DNA of 64,000 nucleotides from Clostridia bacterium (GCA_017435665.1 JAFSEP010000063.1:1-64000); one strand, 5' to 3'; positions 43,788-52,943 are shown, counted from the stretch's first letter. Made by a program: numbers and translations. Notes: generated by a model from the sequence alone, not told the origin.

Positions 43788-46543
43788 TATTCCACCAACT
43801 CCTTATACATCCTCATAAGCTCTGCCACACACTCTGATTCGGTGTTGAGCTTACCCCAAAAGCCGTAAGCCTGCATAACTGCTTTATCGTTTGCCTGATG
43901 TGCTTTGCGGAGCTCAACAGGCATTGTAAGCTCATCATAAAGGTCGGCAAGAGAGCAATCAGGATAAAGAGCTCTTGCATCAAGGATTGCTTGTGCTGTC
44001 TGTTCTATCTTGGCTTTCTGCTCATCTGTTGGTGTCGGCCAAGGGAAGTTGTTATAAACTATATTTTTAGAATATCTATAACTTGGACCATAATATCCAC
44101 AAGTCGAACGCATCCACGCCATATGAACATTTGAAGTCAGTACACCGAAATGATATATTTGACCTTGAGGGATTATCTTAACTAGATTACTGCAAATTAC
44201 ATCCGGTGTTAAAAATCCCATTGGTACATATCTTCTCGTTGAAATGGTTGCTTCTGGAATGACAATGTAACTATTATCAGGAAAGACTTCTGTTTGAAAT
44301 CTTGTAGGCGAATCTGCAAGTTTCAAAGTAGACTTTCTTTTGCTAGAAAGCCTAAATTCTCTTACCGATTTAACCCTTTCCAAACACATTGGCATTTCAC
44401 GTAATTCTTTGGGAGAACAATCACCTAACCAAAGACAGAACCTTTTTTTGTTATATAAAAACTCGTTTGCTCCACACCAAGGGTAAAACAGTTTTTTTGA
44501 TTTGGGCTCGCTTGCAACGAAGCTTACCATTTCTTCTTCACTAAACAGGTAGAATCCGCCATCGATTGGTTGGTTTCCTATTCCAATTTCAGGTACTTGG
44601 CATATTGGCCTTGTTCTACTTTCGACGAAAACATCATCAGCATCTACTAAATATGCATTTATATTTACAACTGATTTAATTGCTCCTTTTTCGTATATAT
44701 GCTTGGATGATATATCGTATGAAGCAAAACCTACAATAACACAATATACCAATGCTTTTTCGGTAGCTTCATTTCCCCACTTGAAAGTTCTGCGTGCAAA
44801 ATGAATTTTAATTTTAAATTTTTCGTACAATGGTTTCCATACCGCAGCAACCTGCTCACCTTGAGTAATGGAATTGGTAGACACAAAAGCAACTTTGATT
44901 TTTGAATTCATAATAAATTCTGCTGCCTTATAGAACCAGCCTGATACATAATCTATAACGCCACTATTCTTGCTGTTTGAATATACATTTGCTATTTCTT
45001 CTCTTTGCTCAGCAGACATAAATTTCGAACCAACAAACGGAGGATTACCCATAATATAATTGAGCTTGTCCTTTGGTACAACAGTTTCCCAATCAATACG
45101 CAGAGCGTTACCCTCAACGATATTTGCATAAGACTTAAGAGGCAGGAAATCAAGGTTCATATGAATGATGTTTTCTGTTTCCTTCATCATCTGACTTTCA
45201 GCAATCCAAAGAGCAGTCTTGGCAACAGTAACGGCAAAATCATTAATCTCAATTCCATAAAACTGACCGATAGAAACCTCAATAACATTACCGAAGTCAA
45301 GTGAAATCTGTCCGTTAAAGGTTGCTTCAAGAGCTTCATTTTCAAGGCGACGAAGTGAAATATATGTTTCAGTCAGAAAGTTACCGCTACCGCAGGCAGG
45401 GTCAAAGAAGGTAAGTGAGCCTAACTTCTTCCTAAACTGTGTAATCTTGGTTTCTCTTGTCTTGGCAACCTTGATTTCTTTGATTTCAGCTAATTCCTCA
45501 CGAAGCTCATCAAGGAAAAGAGGGTCAATAACCTTGTGAATGTTTTCAATAGAGGTATAGTGCATACCGCCACTACGACGGGTTTCAGGGTTGAGAGTAC
45601 TCTCAAATACAGCACCGAAAATAGTGGGACTGATAGCAGACCAGTCAAAATCCTCACTTGCCTTGCGCAAAAGCAAATCACGGATATTATCATTCATCTG
45701 CGGGATCTCAATATTTTCATCAGCAAAAAGACCGCCGTTTACATAGGGGAATGAAGCAAGCATTTCTTCCTCATATGGGTCACGGTCCTCCGGCTTGGTA
45801 TCAAGAATTTTGAACAGCTCAATAAGAGCCTTTCTCATATCCTTACTGGAAAAAGACTTGATGTAATTATGAAACTTGTTGTGACCGCCAAAGATACCTG
45901 CATCCTCTGCGTACAGACAGAAAACAAGGCGTACACAAAGCATATTAAGGCTTTGAAGTGAGCGAGGGTTAGTCTTGTCTATGTACTGCTTTAAAATCTC
46001 ATCATAAAGTATGCCGACAAGATTGCCAGCCTGAATGGACACTTCCATTTCACGCTTGATGTTTTCATCACCTGTATCAGTAAGAAACTGCAAACGGTAA
46101 TACTCTTTCTCTAAATCTTTGAGCAAAATCTGTTCAGGCTCACCGTTAGGCTTTTCCATATCGTAAACAAGAAACTCTTCAAAATTACAGGTGACAATCC
46201 AACGGGGTCTCTGCGAATAAGGCAGAACAGCAGAATATCTCTGAGCCTGCTGAAAAGGTGTGAGAAGTGAACCGTCAGACTGACGTATAGCCTTTCTTAA
46301 ATCCTTGCCTCTTCCTTTCTGTTCGATAAGCACATGAGTGGCGGCAATATGACCGTCTATAAAGCTTGTGTGGTCGAGCTTGACCTGTTCTTCAAAGGTT
46401 ATCAACTTTTCAGGCTGTTCAACACCATAAACATCACGAAGAAGTGAGAGCCAGAATGGTTGGCTTTCACCTTTCTCATAACCTTTATCTTTCCAATACG
46501 CCGCAAACTCTTTGGCGGCTAAACGCATTTCGTTGTCTTTCAT
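43787..46543 (-). CDS. MmeI-like (type IIL/IIG) restriction-modification enzyme
   Basis: A 918-residue single-chain enzyme. The N-terminal nuclease-like domain has FIDGHIAATHVLIEQKGRG (D..ExK type) at residues 61-79. The N6-adenine methyltransferase core follows, with FFDPACGSGNFLTET (SAM-binding) and YIMGNPPFVG (NPPF catalytic motif). The last 350 residues hold the target-recognition domain and end in a helical segment (TMPVELRKAHQANDKAV). MmeI-like enzymes cut at a fixed distance and modify one strand. The target-recognition part (44040-45000) is AT-rich. The gene lies 31 bases after tmcAL with no visible promoter. Confidence 0.88.
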   Translation of the reverse strand: MKDNEMRLAAKEFAAYWKDKGYEKGESQPFWLSLLRDVYGVEQPEKLITFEEQVKLDHTSFIDGHIAATHVLIEQKGRGKDLRKAIRQSDGSLLTPFQQAQRYSAVLPYSQRPRWIVTCNFEEFLVYDMEKPNGEPEQILLKDLEKEYYRLQFLTDTGDENIKREMEVSIQAGNLVGILYDEILKQYIDKTNPRSLQSLNMLCVRLVFCLYAEDAGIFGGHNKFHNYIKSFSSKDMRKALIELFKILDTKPEDRDPYEEEMLASFPYVNGGLFADENIEIPQMNDNIRDLLLRKASEDFDWSAISPTIFGAVFESTLNPETRRSGGMHYTSIENIHKVIDPLFLDELREELAEIKEIKVAKTRETKITQFRKKLGSLTFFDPACGSGNFLTETYISLRRLENEALEATFNGQISLDFGNVIEVSIGQFYGIEINDFAVTVAKTALWIAESQMMKETENIIHMNLDFLPLKSYANIVEGNALRIDWETVVPKDKLNYIMGNPPFVGSKFMSAEQREEIANVYSNSKNSGVIDYVSGWFYKAAEFIMNSKIKVAFVSTNSITQGEQVAAVWKPLYEKFKIKIHFARRTFKWGNEATEKALVYCVIVGFASYDISSKHIYEKGAIKSVVNINAYLVDADDVFVESRTRPICQVPEIGIGNQPIDGGFYLFSEEEMVSFVASEPKSKKLFYPWCGANEFLYNKKRFCLWLGDCSPKELREMPMCLERVKSVREFRLSSKRKSTLKLADSPTRFQTEVFPDNSYIVIPEATISTRRYVPMGFLTPDVICSNLVKIIPQGQIYHFGVLTSNVHMAWMRSTCGYYGPSYRYSKNIVYNNFPWPTPTDEQKAKIEQTAQAILDARALYPDCSLADLYDELTMPVELRKAHQANDKAVMQAYGFWGKLNTESECVAELMRMYKELVE

Positions 46544-46574
46544 ATTTCTACACTCCGAATTATATTATTCACAT

Positions 46575-47741
46575 TCACACTACCTCAAACTTATGCTCTC
46601 TGTTATACCCGCATTTTCTGACTTTGGGCAAGGTCAGACCGAACTGGTCGTCACATTTGTCCGTAAATCTATAAAGCGTCTTATCGGCATCTTCGAGATT
46701 TTCACTTTCGCTATGCTTTGTAATAACTGTAATGACCGAATTTTCCTTGATTTTCTTTATAATTTCTATGCCTTTTCCGTTACAGGCAAGAACATTGATA
46801 TAATCGGGAATTTCCTTTTGCATTTCTTTTGTCACACCGAGAAAAGCACAAAGGATGATTCTTCTTATTTTTGCATTTGTGTATCTCTTTGTCAAAACGA
46901 GGTTGTGAAGCTCCTCAAGACTTGTTGCCTGAGAAATCGCTTTTTCAAGGCGGTATTCAAGTCCTTCATTCACATCGGCAACCTCAGACAAATCATCGGC
47001 AGTCATTGAACGGAGTTTGGACAAAATTGCAAGCTCGATTTTAGAAATATCTGAGGGCATTTCACCGTTTTCCTGAGCTGACTTCAGAATTTCTAAGGTA
47101 TTGTCAGGTACATATCGACCTATATCCTTACCTGATTTTATTCCCGACCTTACAGCAGATGCTGAAAGAAAACTTCCGGAAGCCTCATTACTGTCATGGT
47201 CAACGCCCTTTCTCATAACAGCGCAGGGCAAAATATCGCTGTTTACAGCCTTCAACTGTTTCATATACTCAAGAGCAAGAACGTTGTTCGGCTTATCGGC
47301 AACAGGATTGTTCAACGCCATTGAAAATGCGGTAGGATAGGATAAGCCTTCCTTGAGATATTCTTTGATTTTCGCTTCAAACTCTGCTGTTTCTGATTCT
47401 TTAAGGCAGTTTTTAAGCTCGTCTATATCACTTTCGCTGCCGAAATAAAGGCGGTCAATGCAACCGAGTTTATCAAGAAGACCGACTGAGCCTCTTGCAA
47501 AGGTTTCAGCCGTACCCACGGCATAAGGTAACGGAAGCTCTATTATCAGGTCAGCACCGTTTCTTACAGCAGCTTCTGCTCTTAGGTATTTATCACAGAC
47601 AGCAGCCTCCCCTCTTTGCACAAAATTGCCACTCATAATACCGATTACGTGAGTGGAGCCGTCTTTGTGCATACAATCAAGCATATATCGGTGACCGTTG
47701 TGGAAGGGATTATATTCGCATACCACACCTGAAATAACCAT
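46575..47741 (-). CDS. tmcAL: tRNA(Met) cytidine acetate ligase TmcAL (YlbM)
   Basis: Forms N4-acetylcytidine at the wobble base of elongator tRNA-Met using acetate and ATP. The 388-residue protein begins MVISGVVCEYNPFHNGHRYM, with the HxGH nucleotidyltransferase motif, then GIMSGNFVQRGEAAVCDKYLRA split over residues 35-58 and DLIIELPLPYAVG. The ATG at 47741 has GGAA about 10 bases upstream; an ATG nine bases earlier abuts that site. Next to ackA, which produces or uses acetate: this is a fitting neighbour, though divergently transcribed. Confidence 0.94.
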   Translation of the reverse strand: MVISGVVCEYNPFHNGHRYMLDCMHKDGSTHVIGIMSGNFVQRGEAAVCDKYLRAEAAVRNGADLIIELPLPYAVGTAETFARGSVGLLDKLGCIDRLYFGSESDIDELKNCLKESETAEFEAKIKEYLKEGLSYPTAFSMALNNPVADKPNNVLALEYMKQLKAVNSDILPCAVMRKGVDHDSNEASGSFLSASAVRSGIKSGKDIGRYVPDNTLEILKSAQENGEMPSDISKIELAILSKLRSMTADDLSEVADVNEGLEYRLEKAISQATSLEELHNLVLTKRYTNAKIRRIILCAFLGVTKEMQKEIPDYINVLACNGKGIEIIKKIKENSVITVITKHSESENLEDADKTLYRFTDKCDDQFGLTLPKVRKCGYNREHKFEVV

Positions 47742-47777
47742 TTTCAGCATTTCCTTTCAAAAATCGTAAAAATTCTC

Positions 47778-47806
47778 TTGCATTAAGACTTTATATTTAT
47801 TATAAT
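47778..47806 (+). promoter_or_regulatory. Promoter of ackA
   Basis: TTGCAT (47778-47783), 17-base spacer, TATAAT (47801-47806), 53 bases before the start codon. Confidence 0.7.
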
Positions 47807-47830
47807 ATAACAGTTATGATAATTCATCAA
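47802..47830 (-). promoter_or_regulatory. Promoter of tmcAL
   Basis: Minus-strand TTGATG (47825-47830), 17-base spacer, TATTAT (47802-47807). Its -10 box occupies the same bases as the ackA -10 box on the other strand. Confidence 0.5.
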
Positions 47831-47859
47831 GTAATTTTTAATTTTCGGAGGAAAAAATA

Positions 47860-49062
47860 ATGAAAATTCTCGTTATTAATGCCGGCAGTTCATCTTTGAA
47901 GTATCAGCTTATCGATATGTCAAATGATGCTCTCCTTGCAAAGGGTATCTGCGAACAGATCGGTGATGCAAATGCTGCCTTTACACACAAGGTTCCTGCT
48001 GACGAAAGCAAAAATATCAAGGGTGCTCCCCACGCAATGGCTGACCACAGCGAAGCAATCCAGCTTGTTCTTGACACTCTTGTAAGTGCTGAAAACGGCG
48101 TTATTGCTTCAATGGACGAAATCAGCGCAGTAGGTCACAGAGTTCTCCACGGTGCAGAAGAATTCTCAGGCTCAGTTCTTGTTACAGAGCCCGTTAAGGA
48201 AGCAATCAGAAAGTGCTTCAAATTCGGTCCTCTTCACAACCCTGCTAACCTTAAAGGTATTGAGGCTTGCGAAAAGATTATGACAGTTCCTCAGGTTGCT
48301 GTTTTTGATACAGGCTTCCACGCAACAATGCCCGACTATGCATATATGTATGCTCTCCCCTATGAATTCTACGAGGAAGACGGCATCCGCCGCTACGGCT
48401 TCCACGGCACATCACACCGTTATGTAAGCATGAGAGCAATCGATATGCTCGGTAAGGGTGCCGAAGGCACAAAGATTGTTACCTGCCACCTTGGTAACGG
48501 TTCATCAATCTCTGCTGTTATGGACGGCAAGTGCTATGATACAACAATGGGTCTTACTCCCCTTGAAGGTATTATGATGGGTACAAGATGCGGTTCAATT
48601 GACCCTGCTATCGTAACAACCATTATGCAGGACAAGGGCCTCACACCGGCTGAAATGGATTCACTTATGAACAAAAAGAGTGGTATGCTCGGTCTTACAG
48701 GCACAAGCGATAACCGTACAATCGAGCAGAGAGCTAAGGAAGGCGATCCGAAAGCAAAGCTTGTTGAGTCAATGCTCTGCCACCAGCTCACCAAGTATAT
48801 CGGCGGCTTTGCTGCTGCAATGGGCGGTGTTGATGCTGTTGTATTCACCGGCGGTATCGGTGAAAACAATCCTCAGTACAGAACAAGAGTTGCTGAAAAG
48901 CTTGGCTTCCTCGGAACAACAATTGACGAAGAAAAGAACGCAATCCGTGGTGAAGAAATTGATATTTCAACTCCCGATTCAAAGGTTAAGCTTCTTGTTA
49001 TTCCCACAAACGAAGAGCTTATGATTGCAAAGGATACTTACGAAATCGTTTCAAAGATGTAA
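47860..49062 (+). CDS. ackA: Acetate kinase
   Basis: Converts acetyl phosphate and ADP to acetate and ATP, the main substrate-level phosphorylation step of fermentation. The 400-residue protein starts MKILVINAGSSSLKYQLID (acetate kinase signature 1), has YGFHGTSHRYVS with its active-site His near residue 180 (signature 2), CHLGNGSSISAV, and FTGGIGENNPQYR near 325. No pta gene is adjacent. CGGAGGA precedes the ATG. It ends at the terminator at 49077-49101. Confidence 0.97.
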   Translation: MKILVINAGSSSLKYQLIDMSNDALLAKGICEQIGDANAAFTHKVPADESKNIKGAPHAMADHSEAIQLVLDTLVSAENGVIASMDEISAVGHRVLHGAEEFSGSVLVTEPVKEAIRKCFKFGPLHNPANLKGIEACEKIMTVPQVAVFDTGFHATMPDYAYMYALPYEFYEEDGIRRYGFHGTSHRYVSMRAIDMLGKGAEGTKIVTCHLGNGSSISAVMDGKCYDTTMGLTPLEGIMMGTRCGSIDPAIVTTIMQDKGLTPAEMDSLMNKKSGMLGLTGTSDNRTIEQRAKEGDPKAKLVESMLCHQLTKYIGGFAAAMGGVDAVVFTGGIGENNPQYRTRVAEKLGFLGTTIDEEKNAIRGEEIDISTPDSKVKLLVIPTNEELMIAKDTYEIVSKM

Positions 49063-49076
49063 TCAGTAAAAAACTA

Positions 49077-49101
49077 ATGCCGTCGGTCTCGCCGACGGCA
49101 T
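49077..49101 (+). terminator. Terminator after ackA
   Basis: 10-bp stem ATGCCGTCGG/CCGACGGCAT with a 5-base loop, then ATTTTTT. Confidence 0.9.
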
Positions 49102-49117
49102 ATTTTTTGTTGATTTT

Positions 49118-49654
49118 TCACTTTGTTCCCGTTGTGATAACTGCCTTATTCTTTATAAAATAATCAATCATTGAAACCATTGTAAGAGCAAGAGCAACAT
49201 ACATAACAACAGTTTCAAGAACAGCGAGCTTTTCTATATTCAGAAGCATTATGATTATCATTGTCATCTGCGAAATTGTCTTTGACTTGCCCCACCAGGT
49301 GGCAGCAATCTTCACTCCGTTATCGGCGGCAACAAGTCTGACACCGCTGACAACGAATTCTCTTGCAATAATCGCAATAGATATCCAAGCAGGAATCTTG
49401 CCGGTGGAGGTAAGACACACAAGTGCCGAGCATACCAACAGTTTATCTGCAATAGGATCCATAAACTTACCGAAATCGGTTATCATATCATATTTTCTTG
49501 CAATGGTTCCGTCAAGCTTGTCCGTAATTGTAGCAATACAAAAAACAACAAAAGCAATGATTTTATTATACGGAGTAAAATCTGTTTCCATAAACAGAAC
49601 AAAAATCGGAACAAGTATTACTCTGAACACAGTAAGCTTATTTGCAATATTCAT
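49118..49654 (-). CDS. pgsA: CDP-diacylglycerol-glycerol-3-phosphate 3-phosphatidyltransferase
   Basis: Makes phosphatidylglycerophosphate, the first committed step to phosphatidylglycerol. The 178-residue membrane protein has the CDP-alcohol phosphotransferase motif in DGTIARKYDMITDFGKFMDP (D-G-x2-A-R-x8-G-x3-D), continuing to the last Asp in IADKLL, at about residues 48-70. Several hydrophobic segments follow. It is convergent with ackA. A GAGGTAA site lies before the ATG. A TGCTATAAT extended -10 box lies at 49700-49708 on the minus strand, without a clear -35. Confidence 0.94.
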   Translation of the reverse strand: MNIANKLTVFRVILVPIFVLFMETDFTPYNKIIAFVVFCIATITDKLDGTIARKYDMITDFGKFMDPIADKLLVCSALVCLTSTGKIPAWISIAIIAREFVVSGVRLVAADNGVKIAATWWGKSKTISQMTMIIIMLLNIEKLAVLETVVMYVALALTMVSMIDYFIKNKAVITTGTK

Positions 49655-49752
49655 TATTTACCTCACAAATATGTATAATCTGCTTTTTGCAGTCAAGTGA
49701 TTATAGCACATCTCTATTGTCGGGTATGTGTCTTTTTTGTAACAAAATAAAA

Positions 49753-49780
49753 AATCCTACGCATATTTCAGCGTAGGATT
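49753..49780 (-). terminator. Terminator after the XRE regulator gene (copy A)
   Basis: 10-bp stem AATCCTACGC/GCGTAGGATT with an 8-base loop; the minus strand continues TTTTATTTTG. The 28 bases are identical to 50989-51016. Confidence 0.85.
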
Positions 49781-49793
49781 TAAAGCAATTATA

Positions 49794-50870
49794 TCAAGAA
49801 AGCATTTCTATTATTTTTCTGAATTCATCGGTATTCTTAAATTCATCTGATAGCGGATATCTCTCCGTCATAAGACTTTTAATCTGACTTTTGGCAACAT
49901 AATTACTGCCAAGGCACTGCTTATCAAATTTCTTTCCTTCAAACAGCGTAGAGTGCAAAACGGTGATTCTGTCAAGTGCATCAAATTTATCTGCCAGCTC
50001 CGCACATTTTCTGAGGTTTAGCAAAGATTTTTCAATATCACCATTCTTGAAATAGAAATGACCCAGATGCCCGTGGCAATACATTATTTTTCTCCACATA
50101 CGGCTGTAATTACCGTCGTCATAAAGAAAATTTAAGTTGTCAATTATTCTTTCAAGAATTTCAATCTTGTACTCAAGAGAAAATCTTTCATCCCAAAAAT
50201 AATAATGGTCAAGGGTATTTTCAAGCAAAAATACTTCTTCCTCAATAGCCTCTCTTATCACCTCATCACGTTCAGGGTGGTCAGCAGGATAGCTGAAACA
50301 ATACATTTCCCGCCCGTCTCGCATTCTCGGCATTTCTTTGATGATTTTCTCACAATCGTCAAATGTAAAGACACTGTCATCTCTTTTAGAAAGTAGTTCA
50401 TAAAAATGAATGTAGTACCTTTTTGCGCAAATGCGTATTGAATCAACGGTGCAGTTCTGTTGTATATTTTCGTAAATAGAAAGTATTTTTGAAGCATTAT
50501 CGTCAATTTTGTTGTAAAACACAAGAAAACCCATATATCTTAACTGAATTCGAAAATCATTAGGATACTTTTCAATTAATTCATAGGTCTGTTCCTCGAT
50601 TAATCTGTCATCAGTAAGATTATCATATTCTCTTATTCTTTTTCTGATTTCTTCTTCGTTTTTGGCTTTGTTTATGCCAAGCAAATCATCAATGCTCACA
50701 TTAAAATATGAAGCAATATCAGGAAGCATGGTTATATCGGGATAGGTATCTCCTCTCTCCCATTTACTTATTGATTGAAAGGAAACGCCCAAAAATTCCG
50801 CCAATTTTTCCTGAGTTAGCTTCTTTCCAAGCCTGAGTTCTTTTAATTTTTCACCGAAATATATATTCAT
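49794..50870 (-). CDS. XRE-family regulator with helical-repeat C-terminus
   Basis: A 358-residue regulator. Residues 1-65 form an XRE helix-turn-helix (KLKELRLGKKLTQEKLAEFL, then SFQSISKWERGDTYPD). The remainder is all-helical, rich in Tyr/Phe/Leu and has TPR-like units (GHLGHFYFKNGDIEKSLLN). That is the layout of peptide-sensing RRNPP-type regulators, but it is also common in uncharacterised Clostridial XRE proteins and no cognate peptide gene is visible. The ATG at 50870 has GAGGTG 7 bases upstream, and the longer frame starts with that GTG. Flanked by two identical terminators. Confidence 0.85.
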   Translation of the reverse strand: MNIYFGEKLKELRLGKKLTQEKLAEFLGVSFQSISKWERGDTYPDITMLPDIASYFNVSIDDLLGINKAKNEEEIRKRIREYDNLTDDRLIEEQTYELIEKYPNDFRIQLRYMGFLVFYNKIDDNASKILSIYENIQQNCTVDSIRICAKRYYIHFYELLSKRDDSVFTFDDCEKIIKEMPRMRDGREMYCFSYPADHPERDEVIREAIEEEVFLLENTLDHYYFWDERFSLEYKIEILERIIDNLNFLYDDGNYSRMWRKIMYCHGHLGHFYFKNGDIEKSLLNLRKCAELADKFDALDRITVLHSTLFEGKKFDKQCLGSNYVAKSQIKSLMTERYPLSDEFKNTDEFRKIIEMLS

Positions 50871-50909
50871 ATCAGTCACCTCGAAAAAAATATTCAGCGC
50901 TGTACTTAT

Positions 50910-50938
50910 ATAATATCTCTGATTTGTTTAAAAAGCAA
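50910..50938 (-). promoter_or_regulatory. Promoter of the XRE regulator gene
   Basis: Minus-strand TTGCTT (50933-50938), 17-base spacer, TATTAT (50910-50915). Just upstream (50946-50976) are two short dyads, CTCG-N5-CGAG and TTCTCT-N6-AGAGAA in mirrored order, possible operators or autoregulatory sites. Confidence 0.5.
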
Positions 50939-50988
50939 TAACTCGTTTAGCGAGAAAAATTCTCTCGACAAGAGAAAAAACGCAAAAA

Positions 50989-51016
50989 AATCCTACGCAT
51001 ATTTCAGCGTAGGATT
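50989..51016 (-). terminator. Terminator after the 51027-52793 gene (copy B)
   Basis: Identical 28-base hairpin to 49753-49780, 10 bases beyond the stop; followed by TTTTTTTGCG on the minus strand. Confidence 0.85.
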
Positions 51017-51026
51017 AGTCTTAGTA

Positions 51027-52793
51027 TCAAATTTCTACATCGTCAACCTTGATGTCGTTATTTTCTTCAGCCAAAAGCTCGTTCTTTCTTCTTCTGAAGA
51101 AAATATAGCCTGCCGAAGCACCAACAGCAAGAAGTCCGATTGGCGTTGCAACATATTCGGGATTTTCCTTAACTGTCTCGGTAAGAGATTTATCGAGCAC
51201 CTGAACTGTTGTCTGCTCCTGCTTTGCCGTGGTAAGTGCATCGTTATTTCCGATAACATTACCGTTTGCATCTGTGGGATAGGTTTCAAACTTGTTACCT
51301 GAGCCTATTCCGTTTACGGGATAAGTAGTAATTGTATTGCTGCCGTTGGGCTTTGTTGTAGGTGCTGTGGGTATTTCCACCCCTGTCATATAATTGTCAG
51401 CTGCACCTGAAAGGGAATCGAGAACGCTGTCAATGGGGTCAGCGATATCAATGTTAAGATTGCCGTTAACATCGGCAGCATTGGCATTTTTCTCAATAAC
51501 AAAGGTATATGTTGCCTTGTCGCTTCTTTCACCGTCGTCATAAAGCACTTCGATAACAACTGTTGTTTCGATATCGTTATCAAGCTTAACACCTGTTGTT
51601 GAGGTATTCTTAACCTTGTTACCGTTAATATAGGTTTCTGCGCAGTCAATATCACCGTCAACAAGCTGATCAGCAACAAGATATGATGTAAACCATACCT
51701 GTTCATTTTCAGGTGAAACATATACACGGTAATTATATATGTCGGTATAGAATTCAGCTTCAAGGTCAAAGAAGCCTTCGGCCTTTGCCTTTTCAAAGAG
51801 GGATTCTGTTGTCTCATTCTTTTCGTAGCTTATGCTGACTTCATCAAGCATTGCCTTCAACACAAGCTCAGGTACCTTCTTTTCCTTCTCACCGCTGAGA
51901 AGTGCGGCTCTGAGAAGAAGAGGATCAACCATAACCTCATATCTCTGAGTGAGGATAGATGCATAATAAGCATAAAGCACATATTCCTCCTGCTCAGCAG
52001 TAACTGCTGAATAAGGAACATCTGTCGGCACGCTGTATCCTGCATTATCAGCAGCAGCAAGACGTACCCAATAATATACTTCAGTTTCCGAAGGCTCGTC
52101 GCTTACGGGATATTTCTTCTCATCAACAACATAGTCCTCTGCGAAAAGGTAAGTAAATGATGAAAGAGAATTAACGTTAGCGGGAACATTCATATTGCAC
52201 ATAGAAGAGAGAATATTTACTATTGCACCCTCAACTGTTGTGCCCCTGGGAATTTCAATCTGCTTATCAAGAATAGCACCGTATAAGTCTGTTTTAAGAG
52301 AAACGTATACGATAGCTGTATACATCTGCGTAAGCTCGCTTTCAACGAAGGGATAAACTATACCGTGTTCTTCGTTATATGTGCGCATTACTGTGTTTGT
52401 TTCCGTTATAACACCGGAAGCTATCAGTGAATAATAAAGTGCCTTGAGGCTTGTAACAAAAGTGCTTTCAAGCACCTCTTCAGAGGCATTGAATAAGCTG
52501 GTATAATTATTACATTCCTCAACAAACTGGTCTAATGTATGGCTGTAAGGAGACTCAGTCACGGGAACCAATGTAAGAGCTGTTACAGAAGAGGAGCTGT
52601 CTCTGACAACCACGTCATCTATCCATGCGTAATTATAGTCCTCAAGAGGAACATATGTCTTGGTCTGTCCCGGTGTCGCCTTAGCCTGTCCGTTTTCATA
52701 ATAAACTGAAGCCAATGACACAAATGAACCGCAGCAAGCTGATATGAGCAACATACTTGTAAGTATGAAGCATAATAATCTTTTGCTCTTCAC
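51027..52793 (-). CDS. Secreted, C-terminally membrane-anchored protein of unknown function
   Basis: A 588-residue protein with a signal peptide (SKRLLCFILTSMLLISACCG), a large extracellular part, a Thr/Pro/Asn-rich linker (PTAPTTKPNGSNTITTYP), one C-terminal transmembrane segment (PIGLLAVGASAGYIFF) followed by RRRKNE and a 15-residue acidic tail. There is no LPXTG motif. Repeated EVYYWVRLAAADNAGYS-like segments suggest a domain that I cannot name. The start is GTG at 52793, because the preceding GGGGGTG is the only ribosome binding site and the signal peptide starts there. It sits beside two peptidoglycan-related genes, so a cell-envelope role is plausible. Confidence 0.8.
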   Translation of the reverse strand: MKSKRLLCFILTSMLLISACCGSFVSLASVYYENGQAKATPGQTKTYVPLEDYNYAWIDDVVVRDSSSSVTALTLVPVTESPYSHTLDQFVEECNNYTSLFNASEEVLESTFVTSLKALYYSLIASGVITETNTVMRTYNEEHGIVYPFVESELTQMYTAIVYVSLKTDLYGAILDKQIEIPRGTTVEGAIVNILSSMCNMNVPANVNSLSSFTYLFAEDYVVDEKKYPVSDEPSETEVYYWVRLAAADNAGYSVPTDVPYSAVTAEQEEYVLYAYYASILTQRYEVMVDPLLLRAALLSGEKEKKVPELVLKAMLDEVSISYEKNETTESLFEKAKAEGFFDLEAEFYTDIYNYRVYVSPENEQVWFTSYLVADQLVDGDIDCAETYINGNKVKNTSTTGVKLDNDIETTVVIEVLYDDGERSDKATYTFVIEKNANAADVNGNLNIDIADPIDSVLDSLSGAADNYMTGVEIPTAPTTKPNGSNTITTYPVNGIGSGNKFETYPTDANGNVIGNNDALTTAKQEQTTVQVLDKSLTETVKENPEYVATPIGLLAVGASAGYIFFRRRKNELLAEENNDIKVDDVEI

Positions 52794-52851
52794 TGTGACA
52801 CCCCCATATATTGTATAATTAAATCGCCAATAAACATAATTTAACACATAT

Positions 52852-52880
52852 ATAATACAACGAAAGCCTATCAATGTCAA
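52852..52880 (-). promoter_or_regulatory. Promoter of the 51027-52793 gene
   Basis: Minus-strand TTGACA (52875-52880), 17-base spacer, TATTAT (52852-52857). Confidence 0.75.
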
Positions 52881-52943
52881 GAAGAATTTGCTTTATTTTC
52901 ACTAAAATTGAATTATTTTATAAAATTAACAAATTATCTTCTT

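Noticed and set aside
43787..46543. BREX PglX or DISARM methyltransferase instead of an MmeI-like enzyme
   Set aside because: The N-terminal DxxxIEQK-type nuclease region and lack of other BREX or DISARM genes nearby favour a stand-alone MmeI-like enzyme.
51386..51817. 143-codon minus-strand frame inside the 588-residue secreted protein gene
   Set aside because: Same strand but another frame of a gene with signal peptide, promoter and terminator; translation is low complexity.
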